64,000 nucleotides of DNA, from NCBI GenBank assembly GCA_964561025.1, contig CAZLNM010000003.1, positions 39,470 to 103,469 of the forward strand, given 5' to 3'. Positions 35,574 to 44,988 of the stretch are shown here, one piece after another (the stretch's first letter is position 1; every line of letters starts with the position of its first letter). The DNA comes from JAAZNF01 sp964561025. GTDB lineage: Bacteria > Myxococcota > B64-G9. Under the pieces are notes generated by a model that had not been told where the DNA came from, made no database searches, and saw nothing but the letters and a program-made list of their open reading frames with translations. Made by a program: the position numbers and the translations under genes.

Positions 35574-36686
35574 TCACAGGCCGACCAGCCGGGAAAGATA
35601 CGGTGTGCGTCCGATGGCCAGGGCCAGCACGGCGCTGGCGCCCCAGATCAGGGCGGACTGGACCGGGATGTCGACAAGCGGCGAGCCCAGCGCTTTCCCG
35701 AGTTCGATGCCGTAGCGGGGCTGGTTGAGCAGCGCCTGGACAAAGGTGTGGATGAGGTAGATTCCGAACGACAACCGGGCCAGGCGGACGGTGGTGGCGC
35801 CCGCCGGGCGCGTGCCGAGACGCCCCTTGCCGAACACGAACACGCCGACCGCCATCGCCACCACCCCGGGTGAGCCGTAGCGGTAGAAGACATCCTGGAA
35901 GCTTCCCCGCGCCTGTTGCAGCACCCCGGTCGCCAGCGCGGTGAGAAGGAACCCGGCGACAAATAGCAGCGGGGCGCCGCGCCAGAGCCAGCCGGGGGTC
36001 TGCCGCCGGTGCAGCGCCGCGCCCAGCAGGAAGAACCCCAGGTACTCGGTGAACAGGGAATCGCCGCCGGCGATGGAGATACCGAACAGAACCTGGAGCA
36101 ACGGTCGCAGGGATGCGGCGAAAAACCACAGGCTGACGAACGCCGTGAGCCACGCACCTTCCAGCCGGGCCGCGATGGGCTTGAGGAAGGGCGCCGACAG
36201 GTACAGCCACAGGATCATGTACAGGAACCAGTACCGGTTGAGGATGCTCCCCCCGAGCAACCCGCCGACGAAGTCGCCGACCCCGAACGGCGCTCCGCTT
36301 CCGAGCCGCTGGAACAGGTAGAAGGCCAGCGACCAGAAAGCGAGGGGAATGGCGATCTTCGGCAACCGGCGGGCGTAGAACCGCCCCGGCGAAAGGTCGG
36401 GACCGTTGAGCAGCAGCGCGCCGCTCAGCATGACGAACACCGGCACGCACCAGCGCACGGCCGCGTCCCACAGGTTGCCCGTCCACCAGGCGAGATCCGG
36501 CGCGGCGCGGACGTCCACGTGGCGGGCCGCGACGTGGATGATCACCACCCCCAGGATGGCGGCGACCCGTAGCGCGTCCAGGTAGGCCAGACGCTCCGGC
36601 GGCTCACCTTGGGTGGTGGCCGGCAGCGGCGGATCGGTCCTGGCGGGTGGTGGCGAAGTGGGAGCCACGCCCTGGCCAGGTATCAC
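35574..36686 (-). CDS. Acyltransferase-3 family membrane protein
   Basis: The 370-residue protein has about ten hydrophobic helices. Motifs of the acyltransferase-3 group are seen: RLAYLDALRVAAILGVVIIHVA with the conserved RxxA...H pattern, VPVFVMLSGALLL, RRLPKIAIPLAFWS and SFGIYLIHTFV near the end. Such enzymes O-acetylate or otherwise acylate sugars of surface polysaccharides or peptidoglycan at the membrane. Beside a glycan cassette this is a sensible role, but it is transcribed in the opposite direction. The start is GTG at 36686; the first 35 residues are Pro-rich and poorly typical, so a later start is possible. Confidence 0.85.
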   Translation of the reverse strand: MIPGQGVAPTSPPPARTDPPLPATTQGEPPERLAYLDALRVAAILGVVIIHVAARHVDVRAAPDLAWWTGNLWDAAVRWCVPVFVMLSGALLLNGPDLSPGRFYARRLPKIAIPLAFWSLAFYLFQRLGSGAPFGVGDFVGGLLGGSILNRYWFLYMILWLYLSAPFLKPIAARLEGAWLTAFVSLWFFAASLRPLLQVLFGISIAGGDSLFTEYLGFFLLGAALHRRQTPGWLWRGAPLLFVAGFLLTALATGVLQQARGSFQDVFYRYGSPGVVAMAVGVFVFGKGRLGTRPAGATTVRLARLSFGIYLIHTFVQALLNQPRYGIELGKALGSPLVDIPVQSALIWGASAVLALAIGRTPYLSRLVGL

Positions 36687-36768
36687 ATCCGGCGACCGCG
36701 GACAACCGGCGAGGTTGACGCTGGCGGCGGATGCTCATATAGGTTGGAGCGATCCGACAGGGGAAATC

Positions 36769-38502
36769 ATGCGCCTTTCCCGAGCCATGCGATCGCTCAA
36801 GGATGTCCTCCGCGGGGCAGGCGTGCGTCTGCCGGAGCCGACCCGCGCCGCCATGCACCGTTCCGCGCTCCGGCTCGGCGCCGACATCCGCAACACGCTG
36901 ATCATCACGGTGGACGTCGAGGCCTCCCCCTCGCGCCAGGAGAAGGACCACGTCGAGCGGCTGATCTGGGGCCGCTTCGGAAGCCACGAGGTCGGCATCG
37001 GGCGCATGATGGACCTGGCCGAGAAGCACTTCGCGCGCCTGACCTTCTTCGTCGATTTTTGCGAGACGGCGCAGTATTCGGGCGAGATGGAAAAAGTGTG
37101 CCGGGAGATCCTGCGGCGGGGACACGACGTCCAGCTCCACGCCCACCGCATCCGGCTCCCCAAGGGTTTTTTTCTCTCGCGCGGTGTTCCCGAGGCGCCG
37201 CCGGTGCTCAACGCCTTCTCCCGCGACCAGGCCGAGCTGCTGATGCGCTTTCTCGTCGGCGAGGCCGTGCGTTGTGGCGTGCGAAACCCGGTGGCGTTCC
37301 GGGGCGGCGGGTTCGAGTACAACGCCGAGATCCTGCGCGCCATGGAGCGGCACGGGCTGCGGTTGAGCTTCAACTACCATTGCAACCACCTGTGGCAGAA
37401 TTCCGCCGCCGACTGGCGGCCGATGTTCCGGTGGCCGAACGGCGTCGTCGAGGTCCCGCTGGGGATGTTGCCCCGCGCCGAGGGCTGGAGCATCTTCGAC
37501 TTCAACTTGTTCGACTTCTCCGACCAGAAAGCGGTCCGGCGATTCCTCATCGAGTACTTCCGTCGCGCCGGCAGCCACGGCGTGCTGGCCATGTGCATGC
37601 ACAGCTTCTCCTTCCTGACCCCCGATCCCGGTACGCGCCATTTTCAGTATGCCGACGAACGCCCGGCCCTGGTCTTCGAGGATTTCCTCGCCACTCTCCC
37701 TGAAAACCTCCGGGTCATCACCGCCTCCGAGCTGGATCGCGAGATCCGGCAAGGTGGCCTCGAAGTGGAGAGGCGCGAACGGTACTCACTGCTCAACCGG
37801 CTTTCATCTCCCTCGCGGCGCCCGGGCGAGGCGCCCGCGCCGCCGGCGCGTGCCGAGGCCGGCCGGTGCAACTTCTGCGGCACCCCCCGCTCGCAGATGG
37901 AAGACTTCGGTGGCCGGCCGAAGGTGCGCTGCCCGGGCTGCAAGTCGCTGGAGCGGCAGCGGCAGTTCTGGGAGGTCTACCAGCGCCTCATCCGGCGCGA
38001 ATTCGATCTTTCCGGCAAGCGCGTGCTCCACGTCGCCCCCAGCCCTGCCGTCCGCGACGCCCTCCAGCGCACCTGCCAGCTGGTCACCGCCGACGCCCGG
38101 CCGACCGGCTGCGATCTCCAGCTCGACATCTGCCACATGCCGCAGCTCGCCGACGCCTCGTTCGACGCCGTCATCGCCAAGGCCGTGTTGCAGCACTGCC
38201 GCGACGATCGCGCGGCGCTGGCCGAGTTCCGCCGCGTGCTGAAGCCGGGCGGGCGGGTGTTCCTGGAGTTCTCCTGCCGCATCAACCAGGAGACGGAGCC
38301 GCTCTCCGACACCACCGCCCACTATGGCCAAGAGGCCCTGGAGAGGTACGGCGTGGGCACCTTCCGGCACTACGGAGATCGCGGCGCGCTGCGATTGCTG
38401 CAGGAGTTCTTCCTGGTCAAGACCTTCCACGGCTGCGATCCGGTGACGGGGGAGGTCGGCATCATCTTCTGCGGCATCCGCGAGCCGGGAGGTGCCGCGT
38501 GA
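36769..38502 (+). CDS. Polysaccharide deacetylase-like and methyltransferase fusion protein
   Basis: The 577-residue protein has two enzymes in one chain. Residues ~40-330 resemble a NodB-type deacetylase: LIITVDVEAS (Asp49) and RRGHDVQLHAHR (His124, His126 as metal ligands), then PVAFRGGGFEYN and AMCMHSFSF. After a linker, a zinc-knuckle (CNFCG, Cys367/370, and CPGC, Cys388/391) leads into a class I methyltransferase (RVLHVAPSPAVRDAL, then AVLQHCRDDRAALAEFRRVLKPGG). It may deacetylate and methylate a polysaccharide unit. AGGGGAA lies before the ATG. The stop overlaps the next gene's GTG start (GTGA). Confidence 0.82.
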   Translation: MRLSRAMRSLKDVLRGAGVRLPEPTRAAMHRSALRLGADIRNTLIITVDVEASPSRQEKDHVERLIWGRFGSHEVGIGRMMDLAEKHFARLTFFVDFCETAQYSGEMEKVCREILRRGHDVQLHAHRIRLPKGFFLSRGVPEAPPVLNAFSRDQAELLMRFLVGEAVRCGVRNPVAFRGGGFEYNAEILRAMERHGLRLSFNYHCNHLWQNSAADWRPMFRWPNGVVEVPLGMLPRAEGWSIFDFNLFDFSDQKAVRRFLIEYFRRAGSHGVLAMCMHSFSFLTPDPGTRHFQYADERPALVFEDFLATLPENLRVITASELDREIRQGGLEVERRERYSLLNRLSSPSRRPGEAPAPPARAEAGRCNFCGTPRSQMEDFGGRPKVRCPGCKSLERQRQFWEVYQRLIRREFDLSGKRVLHVAPSPAVRDALQRTCQLVTADARPTGCDLQLDICHMPQLADASFDAVIAKAVLQHCRDDRAALAEFRRVLKPGGRVFLEFSCRINQETEPLSDTTAHYGQEALERYGVGTFRHYGDRGALRLLQEFFLVKTFHGCDPVTGEVGIIFCGIREPGGAA

Positions 38503-40946
38503 GCGGGCACGATCGCATCTCGGAGCTATACCGGGGAAAACTCTGGGGGGAGTCCGAGCAGCGGGCCGCCCGGGCGCGGATCGACTGGATGTGCGCGCGC
38601 GCCGGCGGCCGGGTGCTGGACATCGGTTGTTCCCAGGGCATCGCATGCTTGCTGCTGGCCCGCGCCGGCCAGACGGTGGTGGGCGTGGACCGGGACCCGC
38701 AAGCCATCGCCTATGCGAAGGACGAGCTCTCGCGGGAGCCCGCCGAGGTGCAGGGGCGGGTGCGGTTCGTGCTCTCGGACGCCGGGGCCATCCCCGAATC
38801 GGAAGGTGTCTTCGACAGCGTGGTGCTGGGCGAGATCCTCGAGCACCAGGACGATCCCGAACGCTTGCTGCTCATCGCGCAAGATCGCTTGCGCCCCGGT
38901 GGCCGCGTGATCATCTCCGTGCCGTTCGGGCTTCATCCCGATCCCGACCACCGCTCGACCTTCTACCTGTCCTCGCTCCTCGAACAGGTGGGCCGCCACT
39001 TCCGGGTGAGCGAGTTTGCCGTCGTCCAGAAGTACATCTTGTGTGTGGGCGTCCGCTCCGACGAGGCGAGCGAGGCCGCGGCCCTCGGGGATGGCGAGCT
39101 GCTGCGCCTCTCCGAGAATGCGTTTCTGGAGGCGGAGCGGGCCTACCTCGAGCGAGAGCGGGCGCTGCGGGAGAAGCTCGAAGCGGCGGCGAGCGAGCAC
39201 AAGAAGGCACGAGAAAAGATCGAATCGCTGCAACAACAACAGCGGGCTGGCGAGGCGGCGCGGCAGCGCCTGCAGGCCTCCCTCGGCGAGCGCGAGGCGC
39301 TGCTGGGCCAGGCGCGGGAAGAGTTGGAGCGGGAGCGGCGGCGGGCGGAGGAGACGCGTCTGGCCCTGGAGCGTTCCCGCGCCGAGCTGGAGAAGACGCA
39401 AGACCTCCTCGGGGAAGAGCGGCGGCGCCTCGAGTCGCTGGGCGTGAAACTGCGGGGGGCGCTGGCGCGATCCGAGGAGGCCCGGCAGAAGGCGCAGGCG
39501 CTCTCTCGCGACGCCGAGCGCCAGCGGGCGGAGGTCGCCCGTCTCGCGCAGACGCTCGGCGGGCTGCGGGGCGGGGTGCGCTACCGGCTGGGCGACGCGC
39601 TGGTGTCGTGCTTCTATCAACCGAGGCGCATCCTGTCGCTGCCCGGGAACCTGCTGAACCTCGCCCGCGAGGGGTGGCGCCGCCGCCGCGCCCGCCGCCA
39701 TGCGCGCAGCGGCCTGCTGCCGCTCGATCTGACGCCCCGCCTCGCGCCCGGCGGAGGTGGCACGGGGCCGTGCGCCGAGGCCGCCCCCGCGGCGGACGAC
39801 CTGCTCGAGCGGCTGCAGCGCTTCCTGGAGCGGGTGGCCCAGGCCGATCCCGCGCAGCCGTTCGTGTTCATGTTCTCCGGCACCATCTTCATCCAGGAGA
39901 AGCGCGCCAACCGGCCCATCCGGCTGACCCGCGCCCTGCGCGCGCGCGGCGCGCCGGTGTTGTTCTCGTACTTCCGCTGGGACCGCCAGGAGCCCATCCC
40001 GCGCGACGATGATCCGCTGCTGTTCCAGTCGCCCATCGATCGCACGCTCGAGCTCATCCGCCTGATCCTGGAGCGTGATTTCGGGCGGCGGCAAAAGCTC
40101 TTCGTGCTCTCCTTCCCCTATCCCGAGGCGCTGCGCTTCCTCAACGAATTCTCCGCGCACGGCTGGGTGACCTATTACGACGTGCGCGACGACTGGGAGG
40201 AGTTCTCCAAGGTGGGCATGGCCCGCTGGTACGATCGGGCCTGCGAGCGGTATGCGCTTGCGAACTGCGATGTGGCGAGCGCGGTCTCGGAGCCGCTGCG
40301 CCGCAAGATGGAGGCGCTCTCGGCCCGGCCGGTGCGGCTCTCGCCCAACGCCTACGATCCGGAGTTCCTCAAATCCGCAGTTCCCGGGGAGCCCGGCGAC
40401 AAGCCGGCGGAAACCATCTTGGGGTACTTCGGTCACCTCACCGATCGCTGGTTCGACTACCCGGCCTTGTTCGAGCTGGCCCGGATCCGCCCCCAACACC
40501 GCATCGAACTCATCGGCCACGGCTTGCCCGAGGGCTTGACGCTGCCCCCGAACGTCAGCTACCGGGGCTTCCTCTCCCACGCGGAGATCTGCCACGTCGC
40601 GCGGCGGTGGCGCTGCGGCCTCATCCCCTTCGTGCCGGGGAAACTCGCGGAGGCGGTGGACCCCATCAAGATCTACGAGTACCTGGCGCTGGGACTCCCC
40701 ACCGCCGCCGTGAGCATGCCCCAGGTCGAGGGCTACCCCTACACCCACTTGGCCCGCACCCGCGAGGAGCTGCCGGCCGCGGTGGAGCGCTGCCTGGCCG
40801 AGCGCATCGACGGGGCGCGCATCCGGGCCTTCCTGGCCCAGAACACCTGGGAGCGGCGGGCCGCGCAGATCCTGGAGTGGGCTTTCGCCGCGGAGATCCG
40901 GCCCGCCCTGCGCTCGCTGGCCGCGCCTCCGGGAGGACCGGCGTGA
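38499..40946 (+). CDS. Methyltransferase, coiled-coil and glycosyltransferase fusion protein
   Basis: The 815-residue protein is translated from a GTG that overlaps the previous stop. Residues 1-185 are a class I methyltransferase (VLDIGCSQGIA, residues 39-49). Residues about 205-355 are a highly charged coiled coil with Gln/Glu/Arg-rich heptads. Residues 450-800 are a GT-B glycosyltransferase, with SAVSEPLRRKMEAL, RLSPNAYDPEFL and IKIYEYLALGLPTAA near the C-terminal domain. The layout recalls chain-terminating enzymes in which a coiled coil sets polysaccharide length, but that is inference. It shares an operon with the deacetylase fusion and a second glycosyltransferase. Confidence 0.85.
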   Translation: MSGHDRISELYRGKLWGESEQRAARARIDWMCARAGGRVLDIGCSQGIACLLLARAGQTVVGVDRDPQAIAYAKDELSREPAEVQGRVRFVLSDAGAIPESEGVFDSVVLGEILEHQDDPERLLLIAQDRLRPGGRVIISVPFGLHPDPDHRSTFYLSSLLEQVGRHFRVSEFAVVQKYILCVGVRSDEASEAAALGDGELLRLSENAFLEAERAYLERERALREKLEAAASEHKKAREKIESLQQQQRAGEAARQRLQASLGEREALLGQAREELERERRRAEETRLALERSRAELEKTQDLLGEERRRLESLGVKLRGALARSEEARQKAQALSRDAERQRAEVARLAQTLGGLRGGVRYRLGDALVSCFYQPRRILSLPGNLLNLAREGWRRRRARRHARSGLLPLDLTPRLAPGGGGTGPCAEAAPAADDLLERLQRFLERVAQADPAQPFVFMFSGTIFIQEKRANRPIRLTRALRARGAPVLFSYFRWDRQEPIPRDDDPLLFQSPIDRTLELIRLILERDFGRRQKLFVLSFPYPEALRFLNEFSAHGWVTYYDVRDDWEEFSKVGMARWYDRACERYALANCDVASAVSEPLRRKMEALSARPVRLSPNAYDPEFLKSAVPGEPGDKPAETILGYFGHLTDRWFDYPALFELARIRPQHRIELIGHGLPEGLTLPPNVSYRGFLSHAEICHVARRWRCGLIPFVPGKLAEAVDPIKIYEYLALGLPTAAVSMPQVEGYPYTHLARTREELPAAVERCLAERIDGARIRAFLAQNTWERRAAQILEWAFAAEIRPALRSLAAPPGGPA

Positions 40947-42022
40947 AGATCTGTTTCTGCTATCGCTACCTCATCCTGGGAGGCGTGACCACCCAGATCG
41001 CCAACCGCCTGAAGTACCTCTCCAACCGGGCCGAGGTCGCCTGCCTGTACCTGGAGGACTTCGGCGGCGCCTGCGCGCTGCGCGATCTGCCAGACATCAC
41101 CGTGTGCGGCGACGCGGCCGGCCAACGCCGCTACTTCTCCGAGCGGCGCTTCGACGTGGTCTCGGTGATCGACACGCCTATGATCTACCCGCCGCTGCTC
41201 GACTCCGGCTACCCCGGGGCGGTCGTCAACGAGGTGCACACCACCACCAAGAACCTCGCCTACCTCGACGGCCTGCGCCGCGACGCGAAGGCGCTGGCCC
41301 GCATCCGCGCCATCCTCACGCCCTCCCGCTACCTGGCCAACCGCATCCAGGGCGAGTTCGGGTTCGGCGGGCTTTGCCCCGTGCGGGTGGTGCCCAACTG
41401 CCTCGATACCCGCGCGTTCTCGCCCGATCCGGCGCCGCCCTTCCCGGAGCGGCCGGTGGTGCTGTGGGTGGGCAAGCTCGACGAGCATAAACGCTACACC
41501 GACTTTCTCGAAGTGGCCGCCGCGCTGAAGCGCGCGGGGGTGCGCTGCGAGTTCTGGCTGGCGGGCGGCCAGACCGCCAAGCACGAGCGCGCCATGGAGC
41601 TCTACCGTGCGCTCGACCGGCTCGACATCGCCGACCGGACCCGCTGGCTGTGCCAGGTGGACTACGCCCGGATGCCCCGGCTGTACGCGCTGGCCGCCGG
41701 CAGCGGTGGTTGCCTGGTCATCACCTCGAGCGACGAGTCCTTCGGCATGACGGCGGCCGAGGCCATGGCTTGCGGCCTGCCGGTGGTGGCCACCCGGGTG
41801 GGCGCCCTGCCGGAGCTGATCCAGGAGGCGGACACGGGCTTCTTGTACGAGCTCGGGGACGTAAGATCTGCCGTGAAGAAAGTGGTGCACCTGCTCGGCG
41901 ATCCCGAGCTGCGCCGGCGCACGGCGCAGGCGGCCCGCGTGCGGGTGGAGCGGATTTGCTCCATCGATTCGGCGGGGGAGGCATTTTTCGCCGCCGTCCG
42001 CTCCGCGGTCGAGAACGCTTGA
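40943..42022 (+). CDS. Group 1 glycosyltransferase
   Basis: The 359-residue protein is a GT-B glycosyltransferase of the GT4 type. ILGGVTTQIANRLKYL is the N-terminal domain loop, VRVVPNCLDTRAF the mid-domain segment, VVLWVGKLDEHKRYTDFLEVAAAL the donor-side start, and SSDESFGMTAAEAMACGLPVVAT the nucleotide-sugar Glu motif. It transfers a sugar to a glycan or lipid acceptor in the cytoplasm or at the inner leaflet. The start GTG overlaps the previous stop (GTGA). It is the last gene of the three-gene coupled cassette. Confidence 0.92.
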   Translation: MKICFCYRYLILGGVTTQIANRLKYLSNRAEVACLYLEDFGGACALRDLPDITVCGDAAGQRRYFSERRFDVVSVIDTPMIYPPLLDSGYPGAVVNEVHTTTKNLAYLDGLRRDAKALARIRAILTPSRYLANRIQGEFGFGGLCPVRVVPNCLDTRAFSPDPAPPFPERPVVLWVGKLDEHKRYTDFLEVAAALKRAGVRCEFWLAGGQTAKHERAMELYRALDRLDIADRTRWLCQVDYARMPRLYALAAGSGGCLVITSSDESFGMTAAEAMACGLPVVATRVGALPELIQEADTGFLYELGDVRSAVKKVVHLLGDPELRRRTAQAARVRVERICSIDSAGEAFFAAVRSAVENA

Positions 42023-42066
42023 GAGGCAGGAAGGGATCCTCGGAGTCTCTCGGGCGCGGCCGTGCC

Positions 42067-42091
42067 GCGGGCGAATCGCGCTCCCGCCCGC
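42067..42091 (+). terminator. Hairpin after the glycan cassette
   Basis: GCGGGCG (42067-42073) and CGCCCGC (42085-42091) form a 7-bp GC stem with an 11-base loop, 45 bases after the glycosyltransferase stop, followed by TTGTTG. It may separate the cassette from the beta-helix lipoprotein gene. Confidence 0.4.
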
Positions 42092-42146
42092 TTGTTGCAG
42101 AAGTCGTGGCCCAAGGTCGATGGAGAGAATATCCCTGGAGGCCGCC

Positions 42147-44783
42147 ATGAGAATCTTCTCTCTTCTCCCGCTGCTCCTCTGGCTCACCGCCTGCGCCGCG
42201 GGCAGCATCTCTGGAGACGGCGGCGTGGACGCTGCGGACGCCACGGCCCCGGACGGCGATGCGGCCCCGGCTGACGGCGATGCCGCCTCGCCGGATAGTG
42301 ACGCGGCCACCGACGCGCCGGGACCTGGCGACGCGGGCGACGGCGCGGACGCGGGCCCGGACGCGGACGCCAGGGAAGACGGCGGGGACGGCGGCGACGC
42401 TGCGGCGGACGGGGGCGACGGGGGCGGTGACGACGGCGGGTGGGTGGAGGAGTTCGGCGCCGAGTTCTACGTCGCGCTCGACGGCGACGACGGCAACCCC
42501 GGCACGCGCGAGCGGCCGTTCGCCACGCTGGAGCGGGCCCGCCAGGCGGTGCGCGATCTCAAGAACGGCGCGGGCCTGCCCGAGAAGGGCGTGGCGGTGT
42601 GGCTGCGCGGGGGATTGTACCTCCGCCAGGCGGCGCTCGACCTCGGCGCGCAGGACAGCGGCGAGGAGGGGCGGCCGGTGGTGTGGGGCTCGGCGCCGGG
42701 CGAGCGGGCGCGCCTGGCCGGGGCGCGGCGGCTGGATGTGTCGGCCTTCCAAGTGGTCGACTCGAGCTCTCCCGCCTGGCCGCGGCTCGATCCCGCGGCG
42801 CGGGGCCAGGTGTGGTCTGCGGATCTCCCGGCGCAGGGGATCTCGGATTTCGGTACCTTGCAGCCCCGCGGCTTCTTCACCTCCAACCCCGCCGCGCTGG
42901 AGCTCTTCGCCGAAGGGGTGCCGCTCCAGCTCGCGCGCTGGCCGGACGAGGACGAGACCGATCCCGCGCCCACCCCGCTCGACCCGGAGCTCACCCTCTT
43001 CGGCCAGCCGGTCCCGGACGTCTCCGGGCGCTACCTGGCCGACGGGACGTCCGACGGGCTCAACCGCTATCGCCGCGACGGGCTGGTGGACGGCCGGCAG
43101 TACTACCTGTACCGCTACACCTGGGACTACCAGGGCCGCAGCTACACCGCCTGGTTCCTGGCCGCGCAGAGCGGCGGCTACCCCGGCAACACCGCGCCCT
43201 GGTGGTACCTGTACAGCGAGAGTTTCGGGCGCATGCAGCCCTCGAACGGCGCGAGCGGCACGCTGAGCCCCCTCGACCCGGCCGCCAAGAACCACGGCTT
43301 CGTCTCCATCGCGCGTGCCATCGACGACACCTCGTTCGGCTACGCGGGCGACCGGCCGGCGCGCTGGACGGCCGAGCCCGAGGTGTGGCTGCACGGCTAC
43401 TGGATGTACATGTGGGCCGACCTGCACGTGCGCGCCGACGCCATCGACACGGCGAACCGGGTGATCCGCCTGGTGCAGAAGCCCGGCTACGGCATCGCCG
43501 AGGGCCAGCCGTACTATGCCGAGAATCTTCTCTCGGAGATCACCCGGCCCGGCGAGTGGTACCTGGACCGGGCCGCGGGCCGGCTGTACCTGTGGCCGCC
43601 GGCGCCGCTGGCCGGCGTCGAGCTGCTGGCCTCCACGCTCGACGGCCCGCTGGTCCGCGTGCAGAACGCCGCGTACCTGAAGCTACGGGATCTTACGCTG
43701 GAGGCCACGCGCCGGGAGCTGGTCACCGTGTCGGGCGGGCACCACGTGGAGGTCCTGCGCTGCGAGCTTCGCAACGCCGGCAACCACTGCGCGGTGATCT
43801 CCGGGACGGACAACGGCGTCTCGCGCTCGCGGGTCCATCACTGCGGCGACAGCGGTGTCCTGCTCTCCGGCGGCACGCGCAGCTCGCTCGTGCCGGGGCA
43901 AAACTACGTCACCAACTCCGAGCTGCACCACTTCTCCCGCTGGAGCTGGACCTACCGGCCCGCGGTGAACATCTCGGGGTGCGGCCACATCGTGGCCCAC
44001 AACCTCATGCGCGACGCCCCCCACAGCGCGGTGTTGTACACCGGCAATGAGCACGCCATCGAGTACAACGAGATCCGCGCGGTGTGCCAATACTCCTCGG
44101 ACGCCGGGGCGGTGTACACCGGGCGGGACTGGGGCTACCGCGGCAACCGCCTGCGCTTCAACTTCATCCACGACATCGAGAGTTACTTCGAGGGCTACGG
44201 CGTGCACGGGGTGTACCTGGACGATTGCGTGAGCGGCATCGAGGTGTTCGGCAACGTGTTGTACCGGGTGTCGGGGTGGGGCATCATGCACGGCGGCGGG
44301 CGCGACGACATCATGCACAACAACCTCATCGCGCGCTGCGGCGGGGGCATCTCCACCGACAACCGGGGCCTGGTGTGGATCACCGACACCCCGGGCGACT
44401 CGTGGAACCTGCGCGAGCGCCTGCACGCCGACGGCATCCGCTACCAGGAGGACCCCTGGGCCTCGGCCTACCCGCCGCTGGCGCGCATCCCCGACGACTG
44501 GGCGCAGATCAGCGATCCGGCCGCCCACTGGCGCGAGCCGGAGGGCAACGTCTTCTCGCGCAACCTGGGGTGGCAAAACGGCCGTTTTGCGGCCGAGTCC
44601 GACTGGGCCGGCGCGGGCGGGGTCTTCGTGCACTTTTCCGAGATGCAGGACAACGTGCCCGACCAGGATCCGCGCTTTCTGGACGAGGCCAACCTGGACT
44701 TGCGCCTGCGCCCCGACTCGCCGGCGCACAGCATCCCCGGTTGGGTGGACATCCCGTTCTCCGACATCGGCATCCAGCCGTGA
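42147..44783 (+). CDS. Right-handed beta-helix lipoprotein
   Basis: The 878-residue product has a lipoprotein signal (LWLTAC, Cys16) and a long Asp/Gly/Ala linker to about residue 95. FYVALDGDDGNPGTRERPF then opens a parallel beta-helix fold; the middle and late parts show repeats such as NYVTNSELHHFS and GIEVFGNVLYRVSGW. This arrangement is seen in polysaccharide lyases and GH141-like enzymes. A carbohydrate substrate is likely but not assigned. TGGAG is six bases before the ATG. It follows the glycan cassette and may act on the same polymer outside the cell. Confidence 0.8.
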   Translation: MRIFSLLPLLLWLTACAAGSISGDGGVDAADATAPDGDAAPADGDAASPDSDAATDAPGPGDAGDGADAGPDADAREDGGDGGDAAADGGDGGGDDGGWVEEFGAEFYVALDGDDGNPGTRERPFATLERARQAVRDLKNGAGLPEKGVAVWLRGGLYLRQAALDLGAQDSGEEGRPVVWGSAPGERARLAGARRLDVSAFQVVDSSSPAWPRLDPAARGQVWSADLPAQGISDFGTLQPRGFFTSNPAALELFAEGVPLQLARWPDEDETDPAPTPLDPELTLFGQPVPDVSGRYLADGTSDGLNRYRRDGLVDGRQYYLYRYTWDYQGRSYTAWFLAAQSGGYPGNTAPWWYLYSESFGRMQPSNGASGTLSPLDPAAKNHGFVSIARAIDDTSFGYAGDRPARWTAEPEVWLHGYWMYMWADLHVRADAIDTANRVIRLVQKPGYGIAEGQPYYAENLLSEITRPGEWYLDRAAGRLYLWPPAPLAGVELLASTLDGPLVRVQNAAYLKLRDLTLEATRRELVTVSGGHHVEVLRCELRNAGNHCAVISGTDNGVSRSRVHHCGDSGVLLSGGTRSSLVPGQNYVTNSELHHFSRWSWTYRPAVNISGCGHIVAHNLMRDAPHSAVLYTGNEHAIEYNEIRAVCQYSSDAGAVYTGRDWGYRGNRLRFNFIHDIESYFEGYGVHGVYLDDCVSGIEVFGNVLYRVSGWGIMHGGGRDDIMHNNLIARCGGGISTDNRGLVWITDTPGDSWNLRERLHADGIRYQEDPWASAYPPLARIPDDWAQISDPAAHWREPEGNVFSRNLGWQNGRFAAESDWAGAGGVFVHFSEMQDNVPDQDPRFLDEANLDLRLRPDSPAHSIPGWVDIPFSDIGIQP

Positions 44784-44921
44784 GGCCGCGGAACGCGGTC
44801 CGCGAGACCCGCGGGACGACGTTTTTTGCGCTCGCTTTGGCGGCGGCGCACGAATGCTCTTTTCGCTTTCGCTCTGTCGCACGATCCCGAGCGGGCTTGT
44901 CGGTCGGACAAAATCCTCTCA

Positions 44922-44950
44922 TTGACCTTGGCCGCGTCTCGCCGTATGGT
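44922..44950 (+). promoter_or_regulatory. Sigma-70-like promoter of the small lipoprotein gene
   Basis: TTGACC (44922-44927) and TATGGT (44945-44950) are 17 bp apart. The start point near 44957 leaves about 32 bases of leader with GGAGGA before the ATG at 44989. Confidence 0.6.
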
Positions 44951-44988
44951 GAGAAGGTCCGGACGATGCCACTTGGAGGAGCGAAGCC

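Noticed and set aside
38495..38505. Programmed frameshift between the deacetylase fusion and the next gene
   Set aside because: No slippery sequence. A GTGA stop/start overlap explains the join, and the same occurs at 40943.
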